A stretch of DNA of 64,000 nt from the NCBI GenBank assembly GCA_902806565.1, contig CADCXA010000031.1, positions 1,488,001-1,552,000 on the forward strand. Reading direction: 5' to 3'. Position numbers and translations under genes: made by a program. This document shows positions 45,963 to 60,522 of the stretch, one piece after another (positions within the stretch are counted from its first letter, which is position 1; each line of letters starts with the position of its first letter). Under the pieces are notes generated by a model that worked only from the letters and a program-made list of their open reading frames with translations, had not been told where the DNA came from and ran no database searches. The stretch is from Hypoxylon rubiginosum. Lineage: Eukaryota; Ascomycota; Sordariomycetes; Xylariales; Hypoxylaceae.

Positions 45963-47927
45963 ATGCCTGGCATTACCTTCACGGGCGCCTGCCTCAGGGC
46001 CGCCTTAACCCTATCGTTAGCAGCTTTGATTAAAGCCGAGCCGCTCCTCGGATCGTCTTTCGGAATTCCTGGAGATGACGCGACCTACGACTACGTCGTA
46101 GTAGGAGGAGGCACCGCGGGTCTCACACTCGCTACGAGGTTGATCGAGCAGAATGCCGGCACCGTCGCCGTCATCGAGGCCGGCACGTTCTACGAGATCA
46201 CCAACGGCAACCTCAGTCAGATCCCGGCCATGGACACCATCTTCTCCTGGAAGGGACTGAAGGATTGGCAGCCCTTGGTTGACTGGGGATATATCACTAC
46301 CCCGCAAGTTGTAAGTTTTGAGACAAGTCGTCGTTCGATCAAGTCTAACTCTTAGTTCTAGGGAGGTCTTAACCAGACGCTCCACTATGCCCGAGGCAAG
46401 ACTCTCGGCGGTACTTCCGCCAGGAACTACATGGTCTACCAGCGCGGTACTGCCGAGTCGTACAACGAGTGGGCCGACCTTGTTGGTGACGACGCCTACA
46501 CCTTCGACAACTTCATCCCCTTCTTGGAGAAGAGCACCAACTTCTCTGGCCCTGACCAGACGTTCCGCTTTGCTAATTCGACTCCCGACTATGATTCGGC
46601 GTTCTCCGGTGACAGCACCGGCCCGCTCTCCGTGACATTCCCCAACTACGCCCAGGCTTTCGCCACTTGGGCGGCCGAGGGTCTTGCACAGATCGGCATG
46701 GCCCCGATCAGCGGCTTCCTCGGCGGAAAGCTGATTGGCTCCGCTTGGTCCATGTCCACCGTCAACCGCCAGACCATGATGCGCGAATCTTCCGAGACGG
46801 CTTTCCTCCGTACCGCCATCGGCAACCCCAACTACATGGTTTACCCCTTGACTATGGCCAAGAAGATTCTCTTCGACGACAGCAAGACGGCTACCGGTGT
46901 GGCTGTCGAGTCGGGTGGCTTCGCATACACTCTTTCGGCCCGCAAGGAGGTTATCGTGTCCGCCGGTGCATTCGGATCTCCCCAGATGCTTTTGGTTTCC
47001 GGTGTCGGCCCCGCTGAAGACTTGACTGCCCTGAACATCCCCGTCGTCGCTGACAGGCCCGGTGTTGGAAAGGGCATGCAAGACCACGTCTTCTTCGGTG
47101 TATCGTACCGCGTCAACGCTCCTACGTCCTCCTCGCTGTCCATCGCTGACTTCGCTGCTGAGCAATCCGACCTGTTCCAGTCGAGCGCCTCTGGTATGCT
47201 GACCACCACGGGTATCGAGGTCCTCGGTTGGGAGAAGATCCCTGACGACCTCCGATCCGGCTGGAGCAACACCACCACTACCACCCTGGCTGCCTACCCT
47301 GAAGACTGGCCCGAGGTCGAGTACCTGTCGGCTTCCACTCTCCTCGGAACCATGCAGGACTCCCGCGCCCCGGGCGACGGCTTCAACTACGGCACTCTCG
47401 CTGTTGCCCTCGCCGCTCCCCGATCGCGAGGCAGCGTTACCATCAACTCCGACGACACCAACGTCAGCCCCAACATCGACCCCAACTTCCTCTCCGACCA
47501 GGCCGATATCGACGTCATGATTGCCGGTGTCAAGCGTGCCCGCCAGTTCTTCAACAGCGACGCCATGCAGAGCTTCGTGATCGGCGACGAGGCCTTCCCC
47601 GGCAACAACGTGACGACGGATGCCGAGATCGAGACCGCCGTCCGCACTGACTTCGAGACCGTCTGGCACGCCGCCTGCACCTGCGCCATGGGCAAGGCCG
47701 ACGACACCAACGCCGTCGTCGACTCCCAGGCCAGGGTCATCGGTGTCCAGAACCTGCGCGTTGTCGACGCCTCTTCCTTCCCCATCCTCGTCCCCGGCCA
47801 CCCTCAGTCCACCATCTGTAAGTTACCCCCCTAAAGTGATGCGCATCCCAAGCCGTGAATAGGAGCTAACATCAAATTAGACGGTCTGGCTGAGAAGATC
47901 GCCTGCGACATCTCCGGCAACTGCTAA
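45963..47927 (+). CDS. secreted GMC-family FAD oxidoreductase
   Basis: Three exons: 45963-46310, 46362-47817 and 47881-47927, with introns of 51 and 63 bp (both donors GTAAGT; acceptors TCTAG and ATTAG); 616 aa. A signal peptide is likely (MPGITFTG, then a hydrophobic ACLRAALTLSLAALIKA). The FAD dinucleotide site is YVVVGGGTAGLTLATRL (GxGxxG at about 48-53) with the ribose-binding VIEAG. The GMC signature is YARGKTLGGTSARNY. The active-site His pair is in WHAACTCAMG (about 552) and PGHPQSTIYG (about 596); the 44-residue spacing fits glucose/aryl-alcohol oxidases. Such enzymes oxidise alcohols or sugars outside the cell and make hydrogen peroxide, or act as dehydrogenases in metabolite clusters. 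The substrate is unknown. It is the last gene before the AT block. Confidence 0.95.
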
Positions 47928-49838
47928 GCATCGCGATGCTATCCATATCGCTTCTCAGTGCATTTTCCCCTTTGTTAGTGGATCGATATATATAACTGGT
48001 TCCAATTTTAGATAAAGCGTCAGGCTCCCGCCAAGTTGGTTTCTCGATTGCAATAGTGCAAGCTATTAGAGATATGGTCTGGAGAGATGATGATTAAGGG
48101 GTGAGGGTGAAGACGAAGGTGAAGGTACAGGTGAAGGTGAAGGTAGAGTGGTGGTGGAGATGGAGGTGTGCATGCACGGGGGAGGCATGGCCAGTCGTGT
48201 TGTCTTCTTCATATTCATTCTTTCAGCTATTTTTTCATACTCTGACATTGTGTAATGCATTAATAGAAGTTTCTTACTGGCCCGCACTGACATTTGAATA
48301 TCATCATCATCTTACTGCCTTGGTGAAGTCTCATCGTCTTGGTCAGCCTGGTGATGGACCCCCTTTCGGTACGAATCGGGCAGTTTGAGCAGCGGCATTG
48401 ACACTTTGATGCAGCCACATCCCGGGGTCGGCATTCCGAAGTTCGGGTGTAACAATACTACGCTGTAGCGCGAAGCACCTAATGCATGATGATGGACGAG
48501 CTGCGTATAATAAAAGAAAACTTGGTATTTAGTTTGACGCTGAATAATAAAGTCATATTCATATCATGCATCGCGACCTTCCTGTCCAGTCATGTTGCAA
48601 CTCTCCCCTTTTCACAGCCTGCTCGGGGCCAGAAGCGCCCGGGAACTTCGGATGGTTCTATATACACCCATCTGGGTTGCCAATTGCGCCTGTAGTACTC
48701 GGGTTCGTATGAAGAAACTGCCCGCGAGTCATCATAGGGAATAAGGTAATTTGGAGAGGTCTGCTGATACCACGGACAGGCTCCTTTACACAATACCAAG
48801 GGGCTTGGGGATGGATATAATGGTCGGTCGGCCTGATGTGGATGGGGACTTATTCATGGCGTTGCATTTAGGCATTGACGTTCCCAGTTGCGTCGTTTTG
48901 AGTGTAAGACTATCAAGCAGTTATTTTTCCATGTCAAAGACGACGTTGCCCGATGGGAACGTCGTGAGTTACAGCATGTGATAGCTGTGGAGGTTTGGTT
49001 GTCTGCGACGACGATGAGGCAAATACCCCATAACACCTTACCACTGACAACGACCGATTTAGGCGGGTACTGCGCGATAGACGACGTGTACGCTTTGCAA
49101 ACATTCCTTTCAGGAAGACGGAACTAAGCTCTCCCTCGAGAATGCTTACAGAACAAGTCTACAACAAGTCTACATGCCGATATCAAGAGAAAAATGGATA
49201 TCCCAGCTTTAGGTTAGGTAATGATAGCGCAAAGATAATGCCTGACCTTCATGATGGGTGATACTCTGCGAAGGCAGTGTAGATGATCCAATCCAATCGT
49301 TACCAGCGAGGTCCTTGGCAAGCAAGGGGGATTATTCAGCCCACAGTATCGGGGCACTGTGGTGATTGACGAGCTTCACACCCGTTTCCGACGGTATCCG
49401 ATCAATATAAGACATCCTCTAATGCTCCGAATGGCCAATGGCTGAGGAGAGATGCTCTAACAAACGAACTCGTAAGCCACACACCTGCCGTGCTATGGAA
49501 GAGTTTCATCCAAGAAAGCCATGCGCCGCGTATGTTCCTCCTGGACCCGGTGGCAGGGTATCGATGGGAACCTATCTCCAAGGCGCATAAATCTAGAATC
49601 AGCCCGTGAGATTTTTACTGGCTCTTGGTTCACTCGTTTGTATATCCAATAGTAAGTCGACAATCCGTACATCTACAGCTCTTTCTGGTCAATACCACAC
49701 TTTAGTTGACTGTTAGATGCAGTCTTCACATGAGTGATGTAACAATGCCCGGAGTTTACGGAGGGTTCTTGTGTCGGGGTCGAATATGTTAATGAATAAT
49801 TACTAGAATAGGAAGGTTTGCCAAGACCTTGATATGGT
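47928..49838. other. spacer between the last gene and the AT-rich block
   Basis: No gene is supported; only frames of 60-95 codons without motifs. A GGTGAAG repeat lies at 48106-48168. Composition is ordinary up to about 49790 and then falls sharply to AT-rich. Confidence 0.6.
48106..48168 (+). repeat. imperfect (GGTGAA) purine-rich tandem repeat
   Basis: Copies of ggtgaag/ggtgaa in a purine-rich tract, passing into gtggtggag. Confidence 0.75.
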
Positions 49839-50318
49839 TATATACATAATATTATATTATTAAAAAAATTTAAATACCTTGGTGTTTAATAGCTAAAACA
49901 GCTTAAACTAAATAATTAAACCTTATATAATTAAATAAAAAAATTATTAAGATTTTTATATAATTTTATATATTATATTATAATATAAAAATTTTAAATA
50001 AAAAAATTTATTTAATATAATTTATATGTTATTTTTATTTAATTTTTTAATACCTAGCCACCTAATTATTTAATATTTAGTTTAATATTAATTTTTTTTT
50101 ATTTTATTAATATTATTATAATTTTATTAATTAATTATATATTTAAAATTACTTTATATTTTTTAATGTTTTTTTTTATAATTTTATTATAATAAAATTT
50201 ATAAAAATATAAATAATATAAAAAAATTATATAAAATAAGTTTTATTAAATTATATTAATTATTAATTTTTTTAAATTATAATAAAATAAATTAATTAAT
50301 TTTATAAAAAATTTATTA

Positions 50319-50505
50319 AATATATATTAAAATATAATTAATTAATTAATATAAATATTAATATAATATAAAAAAATATAATAAATTTAATTTTTAATTA
50401 TAACTTTTCTTTTTAAAAAATATACGTTAAAATATAGCTAGTTAATTAATATAAATTCTATATATAATATAAAAAAATATAATAAATTTAATTTTTAACT
50501 ATAGT
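50319..50505 (+). repeat. two direct copies of an AT-rich unit, period 101 bp
   Basis: The stretch ending ataaatttaatttttaatta at 50381-50400 recurs, almost identical, 101 bases later. The shared part covers about 85 bases and includes ttaaaatata and aaaaaaatata. Confidence 0.75.
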
Positions 50506-50649
50506 TTTTATTTTAATAAATATAATATTATATAAACTTATAATATAGCTTTTTTCTTTTTAATTAAAACTAAATAAGCCTTATAAAATTTATAATATTT
50601 TAAATTATATTATTAATTATTATTTTTATAATTATTTATTCGTAACGTT

Positions 50650-51600
50650 TAATTAGTTTATATTATTAATAAAGTTTATAAAAAAACATTTAAATTATTT
50701 AAAATTATTTATTTAATTTTAACTAAATATATTTAAAAATTAAAAAACTAAGTAACTTTATTTTTAATTATTTAATTAATTTATAGTTTTTTTAATAATA
50801 TTTATAAAGTTTATAAAAAAACGGTTTAATTTTTTAATTATAATATAAATAAACTTAATTAAGTTTAATTAAACGTATTTAAAAAATATATAAGTTTATA
50901 AAAAAATATTTTAATATATTTTAATTATTATTTTTAAATATATTTAATTAAGCTTAGTTAAACATATTTAAAAAATATATAAATATATAAAATAAAATCT
51001 TAATATATTTAAAATATTTTTAAATAAATTTAATTAAATTTAATTAAATATATTTATAAAATAAATAATTAAATTTTTAGTTATTTAATTAACTTATAAC
51101 CTTTTTATTATATTTATAAATTTTACAAGAAAATATTAATTTTTTAATCGGCTTTAAATATAATTAATTAAATTTAACTAAATATAATTAAAAAATATAT
51201 AATTTTTATTTATTTAATTTTTAATTATTTAATTAATTTATTATTTTTTTAATTATATTTATAAGTTTTATAAAAAAGTATTAATTTTTTAATTAACCTT
51301 AAATATAATTAATTAAATTTAACTAATTATAATTAAAAAATAAATAAGTAATTATTATTTTTATTATTTAATTAATTTAAACTTTTTTTTATTATATTTA
51401 TAAAACTTATAAAAAAGTATTTAAATTTTAATTTTAATTTAAATATATTTAATTAAATTTAATTAAATATATTTAAAAAATAAATAGCTTATAACTATTA
51501 AAACCTTTAAAAATAATAAATATATTTAATAAAATTTAACTAATTATATTTAAAAAATAAATAACTTATAATTAATTAAGTTTTTAAAAATAAAATATAT
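50650..51600 (+). repeat. diverged tandem-like array of about 140-bp AT-rich units
   Basis: A core of the form taaagtttataaaaaa, followed by TTTTTAAT and then TTAAATATAATTAATTAAAT, returns around 50678, 50808, 50895, 51120, 51263 and 51403. Spacing is 85-225 bases, most clearly about 140 for the last three. Confidence 0.55.
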
Positions 51601-52149
51601 TAATTTAAAAATAAATTATTTATATTAATTTAAGTTTTTAATTATAAATATTTTTTAAATATTTTATATTATATTAATAATAAAATATTAACTTATATTT
51701 ATATTTATATATAATAAAAAGTTAAATTTATTCTTTTATTTTTATATATTTTTTTTCTTTTTTTTATTTTTTTATTTTTTTATTTTTATTATATTTAAAT
51801 CTTCTTTTTTATTTTTATTTAATTATAACTTAACTTTTAATATTTATAATAAGTATTTATTTAATTTATTAAACTATATAATAAAATAAATATTTTTTAA
51901 TATTAAAGCTTAGTTATAAAAATTTTTTAAATTTAAAATATATAAATATTTTTTTTTATTTTTAATATTATAACTACCTTTTATTTTAATGATTAATATA
52001 TTATTATTATAACTTTTTTATTTATTATAATTTATTTTTTTAAAAATATATATATATTTATTAAATTTATCTAAAAATTAAATTTATTAAATAGTTTTAT
52101 ATTTTAAATTAATAAAAAATAATTATTTACTAGTAATATTAAACTAAAA

Positions 52150-52171
52150 ATAATAATAATAATAATAATAA
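52150..52171 (+). repeat. (TAA)n microsatellite
   Basis: Seven taa units in a row inside the AT block. Confidence 0.85.
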
Positions 52172-55100
52172 AACTAATTTTAAATAAATAAAATTAACTT
52201 ATTAATTTATATTTTTTAAAATTATAAAATTATTTTTTTATTATTTAGTTTTAAATCTTTTCTTGCCTTTTTTATATAAATCTTTTATAAGAATTATTTT
52301 TAATTATTACTTTTTAAATTAAGGTTTTAATAACTATTTATTAAATAATATAAATAGTTATTTTATAAAATTATAATATTTTAAAGTTTTTACTAATAAT
52401 AAATATTTCTAATTATATATATAAGTTTTTTATAATATTAATAACTTTTCTAATAAACCTTTTAACGTTTTTTCTATAAAAAACTATTTTATATTATAAT
52501 CTTTTTTTTTTTTTTTAGTTAATAAAAGCTTATTATTATAAAAACGAAACTTATTTTTTAACTTTTTTTAAAACTTTAATAAGTTATATTAAAAACGGTT
52601 TTATTAAAAAAATAATTTTTATAAACTAATATTATTTTTAGTTATATTTATAAATAAAAAAGCTTTTATTTTTATAAGTTTATTAAATAATTTACCTTTT
52701 TTATTTACGGTTTTTAAAAAAAATAACTTTTTATTGTTATTAATATTAACTAACTTAATTATAATAAATAATAATTTAAACTTTTTATTAAAATTTATAT
52801 TAACGTTTATTTTATTAAGGTTTAATAAAATATTTAACTTTTTTTTAAAGCTTAAAAATATTAAATATAAAATTAAATAAAAGCTAGTAGTATTAAATAT
52901 ATTAAAATAAAAGTTAAAATAAAATATATTTATATTTAATTTTAACTATTATATTTTAATAATATTTAACTGTTTTTAATAAAATTTAAAAAAAATTAAT
53001 AATATATTAATATATAATTTAAATATTTAAATAATTTTAATATACGTTTATTTTTTTAGAACTTCCCATCCCGTTTATTTTTTATATAATAAAACATATT
53101 ATAATAAAATATATTAAGCGTGTTTTAAAAATATTAACTTAAAAAAAAAAAATTTTATATATATTTCTTTTTATTTATAAGTTTTTTTATTTTTTATTTA
53201 AACTTTTTATTTATATTTTTTAATTTTAATTAATATTAAATGTTTTTTTTAGTTATTATTATTTTATTTGTTTTTAATATATAAACATCGTTATATTTTA
53301 ATATATAACTAAGTTTTTTTAAAGTTTATTATTATTTAAAACTAACTTATTATAATTATATATTATTTATTTTTTTTTTACTTTTATATAATAAATATAT
53401 ATAAATTTATTAAAACTTATATTAAATATAAAAAAATTTATATGTTATTTAAAATAACTTTTAATTTTTATATAAAGAATTTTTATCGTATTTATTATTT
53501 ATATTATATTTTAAAGCGATATTAATTATTAAGTAAGATTAATTTAAATATATTTTATTAGTTTAAATGTTTTTAAAAATCTAAGATTAAAAAAAATAAA
53601 ATAATTAAATAATAATAATTTAGGCTTTAAGATTTTTTATAATTATTTTAAACCTTAAATTAATAACTTTTAAAATAAGATTATTTATTATATTTTTTAC
53701 ACTTTTATTATAAAAAACAACTAAACTTTATTAAATATTATAAAGTTTAATTATATAGTAATAAACCTTTATAAATAAATATTTATAACGTTAACGTTAT
53801 AAATAAGTAATATAACTTTTATAACACGTTTTATTAATTTAATAAACATTTTAAAAAAAAAATAAAAAAAAATAAAATTTTTATATTTTATTATAAAAAT
53901 AAAAATATATAACTAGTAAAAATTTATAAACTTTTTAAGTTTTTATAGTTGTTATTAATTAGTTTTAATTTAAAAGCTTGAAAATTTTAAAAAAACATTT
54001 AACGGTTTAACTTTGTTTTTTTTTTTATATTTATTTTATATAAATTTATTAATTATAATATTAATAGTTTAAATTTTAATTGTTTTTAAATTTAAAAAGC
54101 TTTATATTATATAACCGGCCTTTTAAAAATAATATAAAATAAACGGTTTAAATATATTTAATTATATTTTTATAATTTATAACTAGTTATTTAATATCAA
54201 TTTATTATTAATAATAATAATTTAAATTTAAATATTTTAATATAACTTTTTAAAAAAATCCATATAAATAATTTATATGTTAAAAAGTATATTATAGTTT
54301 AAAAATAAATATAAAAAGCCGCGGATAATTTAAAAAACTTAAATATAAATAGTTTTATAATTTAATTTATATTAAAACTTAATTTAAATATAATTCTTAA
54401 AAAAAGTGTAAATTAGTAATATAAAAACTTTTTAAAAATTAAAAATATTACTAATATTATCCTGGATATTATAAAAAAAAACCAATAATAAAAAAAAATT
54501 ATCCTAGTTAAATAAATTACTATAAAAAAAATGTTATTTTTTTATATATATATTTTTATAAGTTATTTAATATATATATTATTTACTTATATATTAATAT
54601 AATTATATAAAAAAACTAGTTATAATTTAAATATATAACTTTAAAATAAAAATTATAAAAAAAAAAATTTATTTTTATAATAATATTTTTAATATTATTT
54701 ATATAATTATAAATAAAAAACATTAATTTTATTTACATTTAATTAACTTTTCCAGTAATATTTAATTAATATTTAAATTATTATAAAATAAATCGTTTTA
54801 AAATAATTAAAATATAAATAAAATAATTTATAAAAAGTTTTTTAAAATAATTTTTATAATATTATTTTAACTAAAAATATTAATTTAACTAACATTAATT
54901 ATAATATATATTTATTATTTTTATTTACTAGTAATAAAAAATTTATATTTTATTATTATTAAAACTTAATAATTATTATTTATTATTTAAATTAACTAAT
55001 TCTTTTTATTATTTTTATTATTAATTTAAACTAACTAAAAATAAAAAATAAGTTTCTTTTAAATTAAACTATAAATAATTAATTTAATATTAATATTTAT

Positions 55101-58100
55101 ATTTTTAATTAAAAATAAAAAATATTTTTAAATAATATTATAAAAAAAAACTATTTTAACGAATATTATAATATAGTTTAAACAATTAAATACTAAAAAA
55201 AAAACTTATTTTATATATATTACTTAATTTTTTTATTATTATTAAACTATAATTAATTTATAGAATTTATAAATATTAATTATATTATATAAGTTAAAAT
55301 TTTAAAAATTAATATTAATTTAAATAACGTTTTATAACAAGTAATATTATTTAATATAATATATAAATTTTATAACGTAGTAAATTTAAAGTTGTTTTAT
55401 ATAATTAAGAATTATTATTTTAAGAATTTTTTAAAGTTATTTTACTTTAAAATTATAATTAAATTAAATAAATATTTAATATATAAATAAAAATTATATA
55501 TTAAGATTTTAAGTTATTTAAAACCAGTGAAATAAAATAATAATTAAGTAATATTATATAACCTTTTTCTTAGTTAAAAATATTAAACGTATATTAATAT
55601 TAAAGTTTATATTATTATAAAAATAATTAAATATATTTATAAATATATTTATAAGGGTAATAATTAAATTATAATTTATTTATATTAAAGGAAAACATTA
55701 TTATAATAAAATCAAGATTAAAATTAACCTTATAATAAAATTAATAAATATTTATATAACTGTTTTATTAGATTATATAAATTAATATATTATTTTTTAA
55801 AATTTCTAGTTTATAATATATATTTATTTGTTTAACTTTTAGCTGTTTATTTAAAAAGAAAAAATAAGGTAAAATACTATATTAAAAATAACTTTAAGTT
55901 AATAATAAAAACCTTAAAATAAAATTATATAATTTTTATAATATGGTTTAAATATAATAAGGTTTATAAAAATAATTAAAATATTTTATACTAAGACTTT
56001 TTATATTTATTTTAATAATATATAAAAAAAAAAAAATAAAATATAAATAAAAAGTGGCGAAAAAACTTAATTAAATATATTTCATTTATTTAAAAACTAA
56101 CGAAAGATTTTATTTATAAATACTTTTTATTTTAATTTTTAAAATTAAAGGTTAATTTAATTTAATAAAATATAATAATATTTAATACTTAATATTTTAA
56201 GATATTTACTAGGTTTAAAACTTTTTAAAGAATAATAATTATTAAAAGAATTTCTTTAAAAAAATGTAAGTATTTTTAACTAACAATTAGTTAAAAGTTG
56301 TTTTTATATATATTTTATAAAAAAATGATATTTAAAATTTAATTTATATTTAAAATAAGTTTTAAAAGTTTATATATAATAATTTAATATAAGTATTTAA
56401 TAAAATATAAAGTTTATTTAATTTAATTAAAATTACTTATTTAAATTATAGTTTATATTTAATTAAAATAACTGTTATAAGCTTAAAAAATTAAAGTAAA
56501 ATAAGCCTTTTTTTATTTTAATTTAATTAAAAAAAAATTTATATTAATTATTTACTTAAAAAAAAGTTAAATTATAATTATAACATTAAAATAAGTTTAT
56601 ATAATAAGGTGCTTTTAATATTAAATAATAATTAATATATTATATATAATATTATTATAATAACTATTAAATAAACTTTTTTTTTTATATATTTTTATTT
56701 ATAAAACCTAGTTAAAACTAAGAAAATCTTTTTATATTTAATGTTTTATTATTATTATTAATTAAAAAAAAAAGTTATATTATATATAGTTTTATTTAAT
56801 ATTATAATACTTTTATTATTTAACGGAAAAATTATTTATTTATAATTTAAAATTCCTATTACTTTAAATAATAATTTAATATATAATATTTAAAAAAAAT
56901 TAATAAAAATAAATCTTTTTTAATAAATATTACTAATTATTTAAAATAAAGTTACTATATAATATAAATATATATTTAAAGTAGTTTATAAAATGTTATA
57001 TAATATATAAAAAAATTAATTTTTATTTAATAAAATACTTACTTTATTTAAAAAAGATTTTATATAAATCTTATTTATAATTAAAAAAGAATTAAAACTA
57101 TAAATTATTAACATTTATTTATAAAATTTGTTTTTATAATTTAAGCTTTAAAAGTTATATTTAATAAAAAATATAAAGGTTTAATAAAATAATATAAAAA
57201 ATATAAAGTTTTTATAATAGTTTTAAATAATTTTTTATAACTTTAAAACCAATAAATTAATATTATTATTTAATATAGTAAAAGTGTTTAATAATATTAA
57301 AGATTTTTATAATTATATTTACTTAAAAAAAGTTTTAAATAATACGTTATATAATTTAAATGTTTTTATTTTTAAATTTATTTTATTTATATATAATATA
57401 TTTATATAAAAAATTAATAATAACTTATTATTTAATATTTTTAAAAAGGAATAGAAATATCTTTTAATAAATAAGTTTATTAAAATAAATAATTAATAAG
57501 TTAAAAAAACGTTAATTAAAATAGTTTAAGTTTTATAATTAAAAAAAATATTATTAGTTAAATTAAAATTAAAAGTTGGTTTTTTTATTATAATATTATA
57601 TAATTTAAATCTTAATTAAAGCTTTTATAACGATATTTAAATAGTTATAATTTAGTTTAATAAATATAATATAAAAGTTAAGATTTTTAGTAAATTATTT
57701 AATAAAATAAAATATATTTTATTAAAAATTAAATTAATTTAAAACAATAAAAACTAATTATTTATATAATTTAAATAACAGTTTTTAATATTAGTTTATT
57801 TTATTATAACTATAAATAAATTATAAGAATAATTTTTTAATATAATTAATATTAATTAAAAGATTCTTATATTTATATATAAGTAATTTTATATAATTAT
57901 ATTAAAAATTAAATTTATTTAAAAGTTAAAAGGTTTAAAAACACTAAAAATAAAGTTTAATAAATTATTAAATATTATATATTTTAAAGTTTTATAAAAA
58001 TTAACAAATAATTAAAAAAAAATACTATAAATAATATTATATTTAGTATATATATAAAACGTTTTTAATTAATTATTTAACTTATTTTTATTTTTTAAAA

Positions 58101-60210
58101 TAAAAAGTCTTATTATATTTTAATTATTTTATTTTTTTTATTATATTAAATAATTAAAATAATAAATTATAAATTATTTTAATTGTTTTAAATAAGTAAA
58201 TGTTAATTAACTTTTATTTTGTTATAAGCTTTATATTTTTCTTAATTATTAATAATAAAAAGTTATATTAAAAAAAAATTAAAATTAATATAAAAACGTT
58301 AATTAATATATTATTTATTTTAATATATTTATTAATAATTATTAAAAAAGTTAATTATTATTATTTAAATTTATTAGTATTTATATATTATATATTAAAT
58401 TAATAAAAGCATTTACTTTTAATATTATTATAATAATAATTAATATATATATTATTAAAATAGTTAAATAAAATAATATAATATTAAAATTTATTATTAT
58501 TTATTTTATAATTAATATAGTTTTATTTTAAGGGTAAAATAATATTATATATTTATATATAAATAACTAATAATAATTAAAATTTTTAAATTAACTAAAA
58601 AAAACTAATATAAATTTATTTTTATAATTAATAATTAACGTTTCATTTAACTTAATTTTTTTATAATAATAAACCTAGTTTTTATATTATATATTTAATG
58701 AAAAAATCCATTTAATAATAAGTTATTAAATTATTAATAAAATACTTACTTAAAAAAATAATAAAACTTAATATATATATAAATTATTAAATATTAAAAC
58801 TATAATATTACTTACTTTTATTTTTTTAATTTTAGTTAAAATTTATTATATATATTTAATTAAATTTTCATTGTTTTTTAATATAAAATAATTATTATTT
58901 TCATTAATATAATAAAGAATTTTAAACGTATAAAATAAAGCTAGAAGATAATTTAACTTGTTTTAATTTAAAATTAATATTTATTTTTAATTAAGTTTAA
59001 AAAAATTAAAATAGTTTATATTATAAAATAATAAATTTAATAAATAAAAGTTAGTATATTAGTTATTATTATTTTAATTTATAAGGCTATAAAACCGTTT
59101 TCTTAACTTAATAATAACAGTTATTATAAATATTGTTTTTATAATATAAAAAAGTTAAAATAAAATTAAAAGGTTTTTTAAAATTAATAAAATCTTTTAA
59201 AAAACATTTTTTATAAGCTAGAAAAAAATCTTATAAATTATATAAACTTAAATAATATTAATTAAAAATAGTTATAAAAATTTATAAAATTTAAAGGTTT
59301 AAATTAAATAGTTATTTAAATTAAACAAGTAAAAAAAATATTAAATAATTTAAAATTAATATTATATAAATTACGTTTTAATAACAGTTTAAAAAAACGT
59401 ATAATAACTAAATATATATTATATATTAAAAGTAAACCGGTTTAAAATATATATAAAATAATAAAAAAAATAAAAGTTTTAAATAAATTATAGCTATAAA
59501 ATTAACTAGCGTTAAAAATAAACTTTAAATAAATAAAGATTATTTAATTAAATATTTTTAACTTTATATTATAAAGTTATAATATAAAAAAAAATCTTAT
59601 ATTTTAAAAATATAAAAAAATATTAACTTAGAATTTTTATTAAGTGATATATAAAATAATAAACTAATTTATTAAACCGTTTTTCCCTTATTTATATATA
59701 TATATTTTATAAAATATTATTTTTATAAAAATACTTATTTAAAAAATATTATAAATTATATATATAAAAAAGTAATATATAAAAAAAAATCTAACTTTTT
59801 TAATTATAATATATTAAAGGAAATTTAATTTTTTATAAATAAAATATTAAAAGAAATTAAACTTTTTAATAAATATAATTATTATAAACACGTTTAAAAA
59901 TGATTTTATAATTAACCTTAAAATTAATATTAATAAAAAACTTAATATTAATAAAAAACCTAGTATTAGTAAAGGTTATATAAAAAATAATTAAAATAAA
60001 ATAATTTTTATAATAACTTAAACTTTAATTATTATTATTTATTAAATTAAATATAAATATAAATAACTTTAAAATAAAATTAAAATTAATAAGTAAATAA
60101 AATAATATAAGCTTGATTTTAATATTTAAATATAAAAAATTAAGCTTGGCTTTTTTTTTTTAACTAAGCTAGAAGTTATTATTTAAGTTACTAAAAAAAA
60201 AAAAGTCGAG

Positions 60211-60259
<49 letters not shown>

Positions 60260-60276
60260 TTATTATTATTATTATT
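60211..60276 (+). repeat. (ATT)n microsatellite, about 22 units
   Basis: Uninterrupted att repeats except for one ttttt change near 60249-60253. Confidence 0.95.
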
Positions 60277-60426
60277 AGTAGGTTTAAATTATTTAATATA
60301 TGTTAAAAACATTAATTTTTTATAGCGATATTTTTAAAAAAAATATTTAAAATTATTATTATTATTAAGCTTTATTTATTTAATATATATTAAATAAATT
60401 AAATGTTTACTTAAATATTTAATATT

Positions 60427-60522
60427 GTTTTTTTTTTTAATTTCGCTTGTGTTTTTTTTTTTAGTTTTATTTGTATTTTTTTTTTTAGCTTCACTTATGT
60501 TTTTTTTTTTAATTTTACTTAT
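60427..60522 (+). repeat. four-copy 24-bp minisatellite
   Basis: Four units of exactly 24 bases (60427-60450, 60451-60474, 60475-60498, 60499-60522), each a T-run followed by a 12-base word such as aatttcgcttgt. All differences between the 12-base words are C/T or G/A changes. Confidence 0.9.

Noticed and set aside
46017..47801. 594-codon frame on the minus strand over the GMC gene
   Set aside because: It is an antisense shadow caused by GC-rich third positions of the oxidoreductase; no family motifs and Asp/Gly/Val-rich nonsense composition.
60211..60522. possible CRISPR-like array
   Set aside because: Repeats are adjacent without spacers and the sequence is eukaryotic; these are simple tandem repeats.
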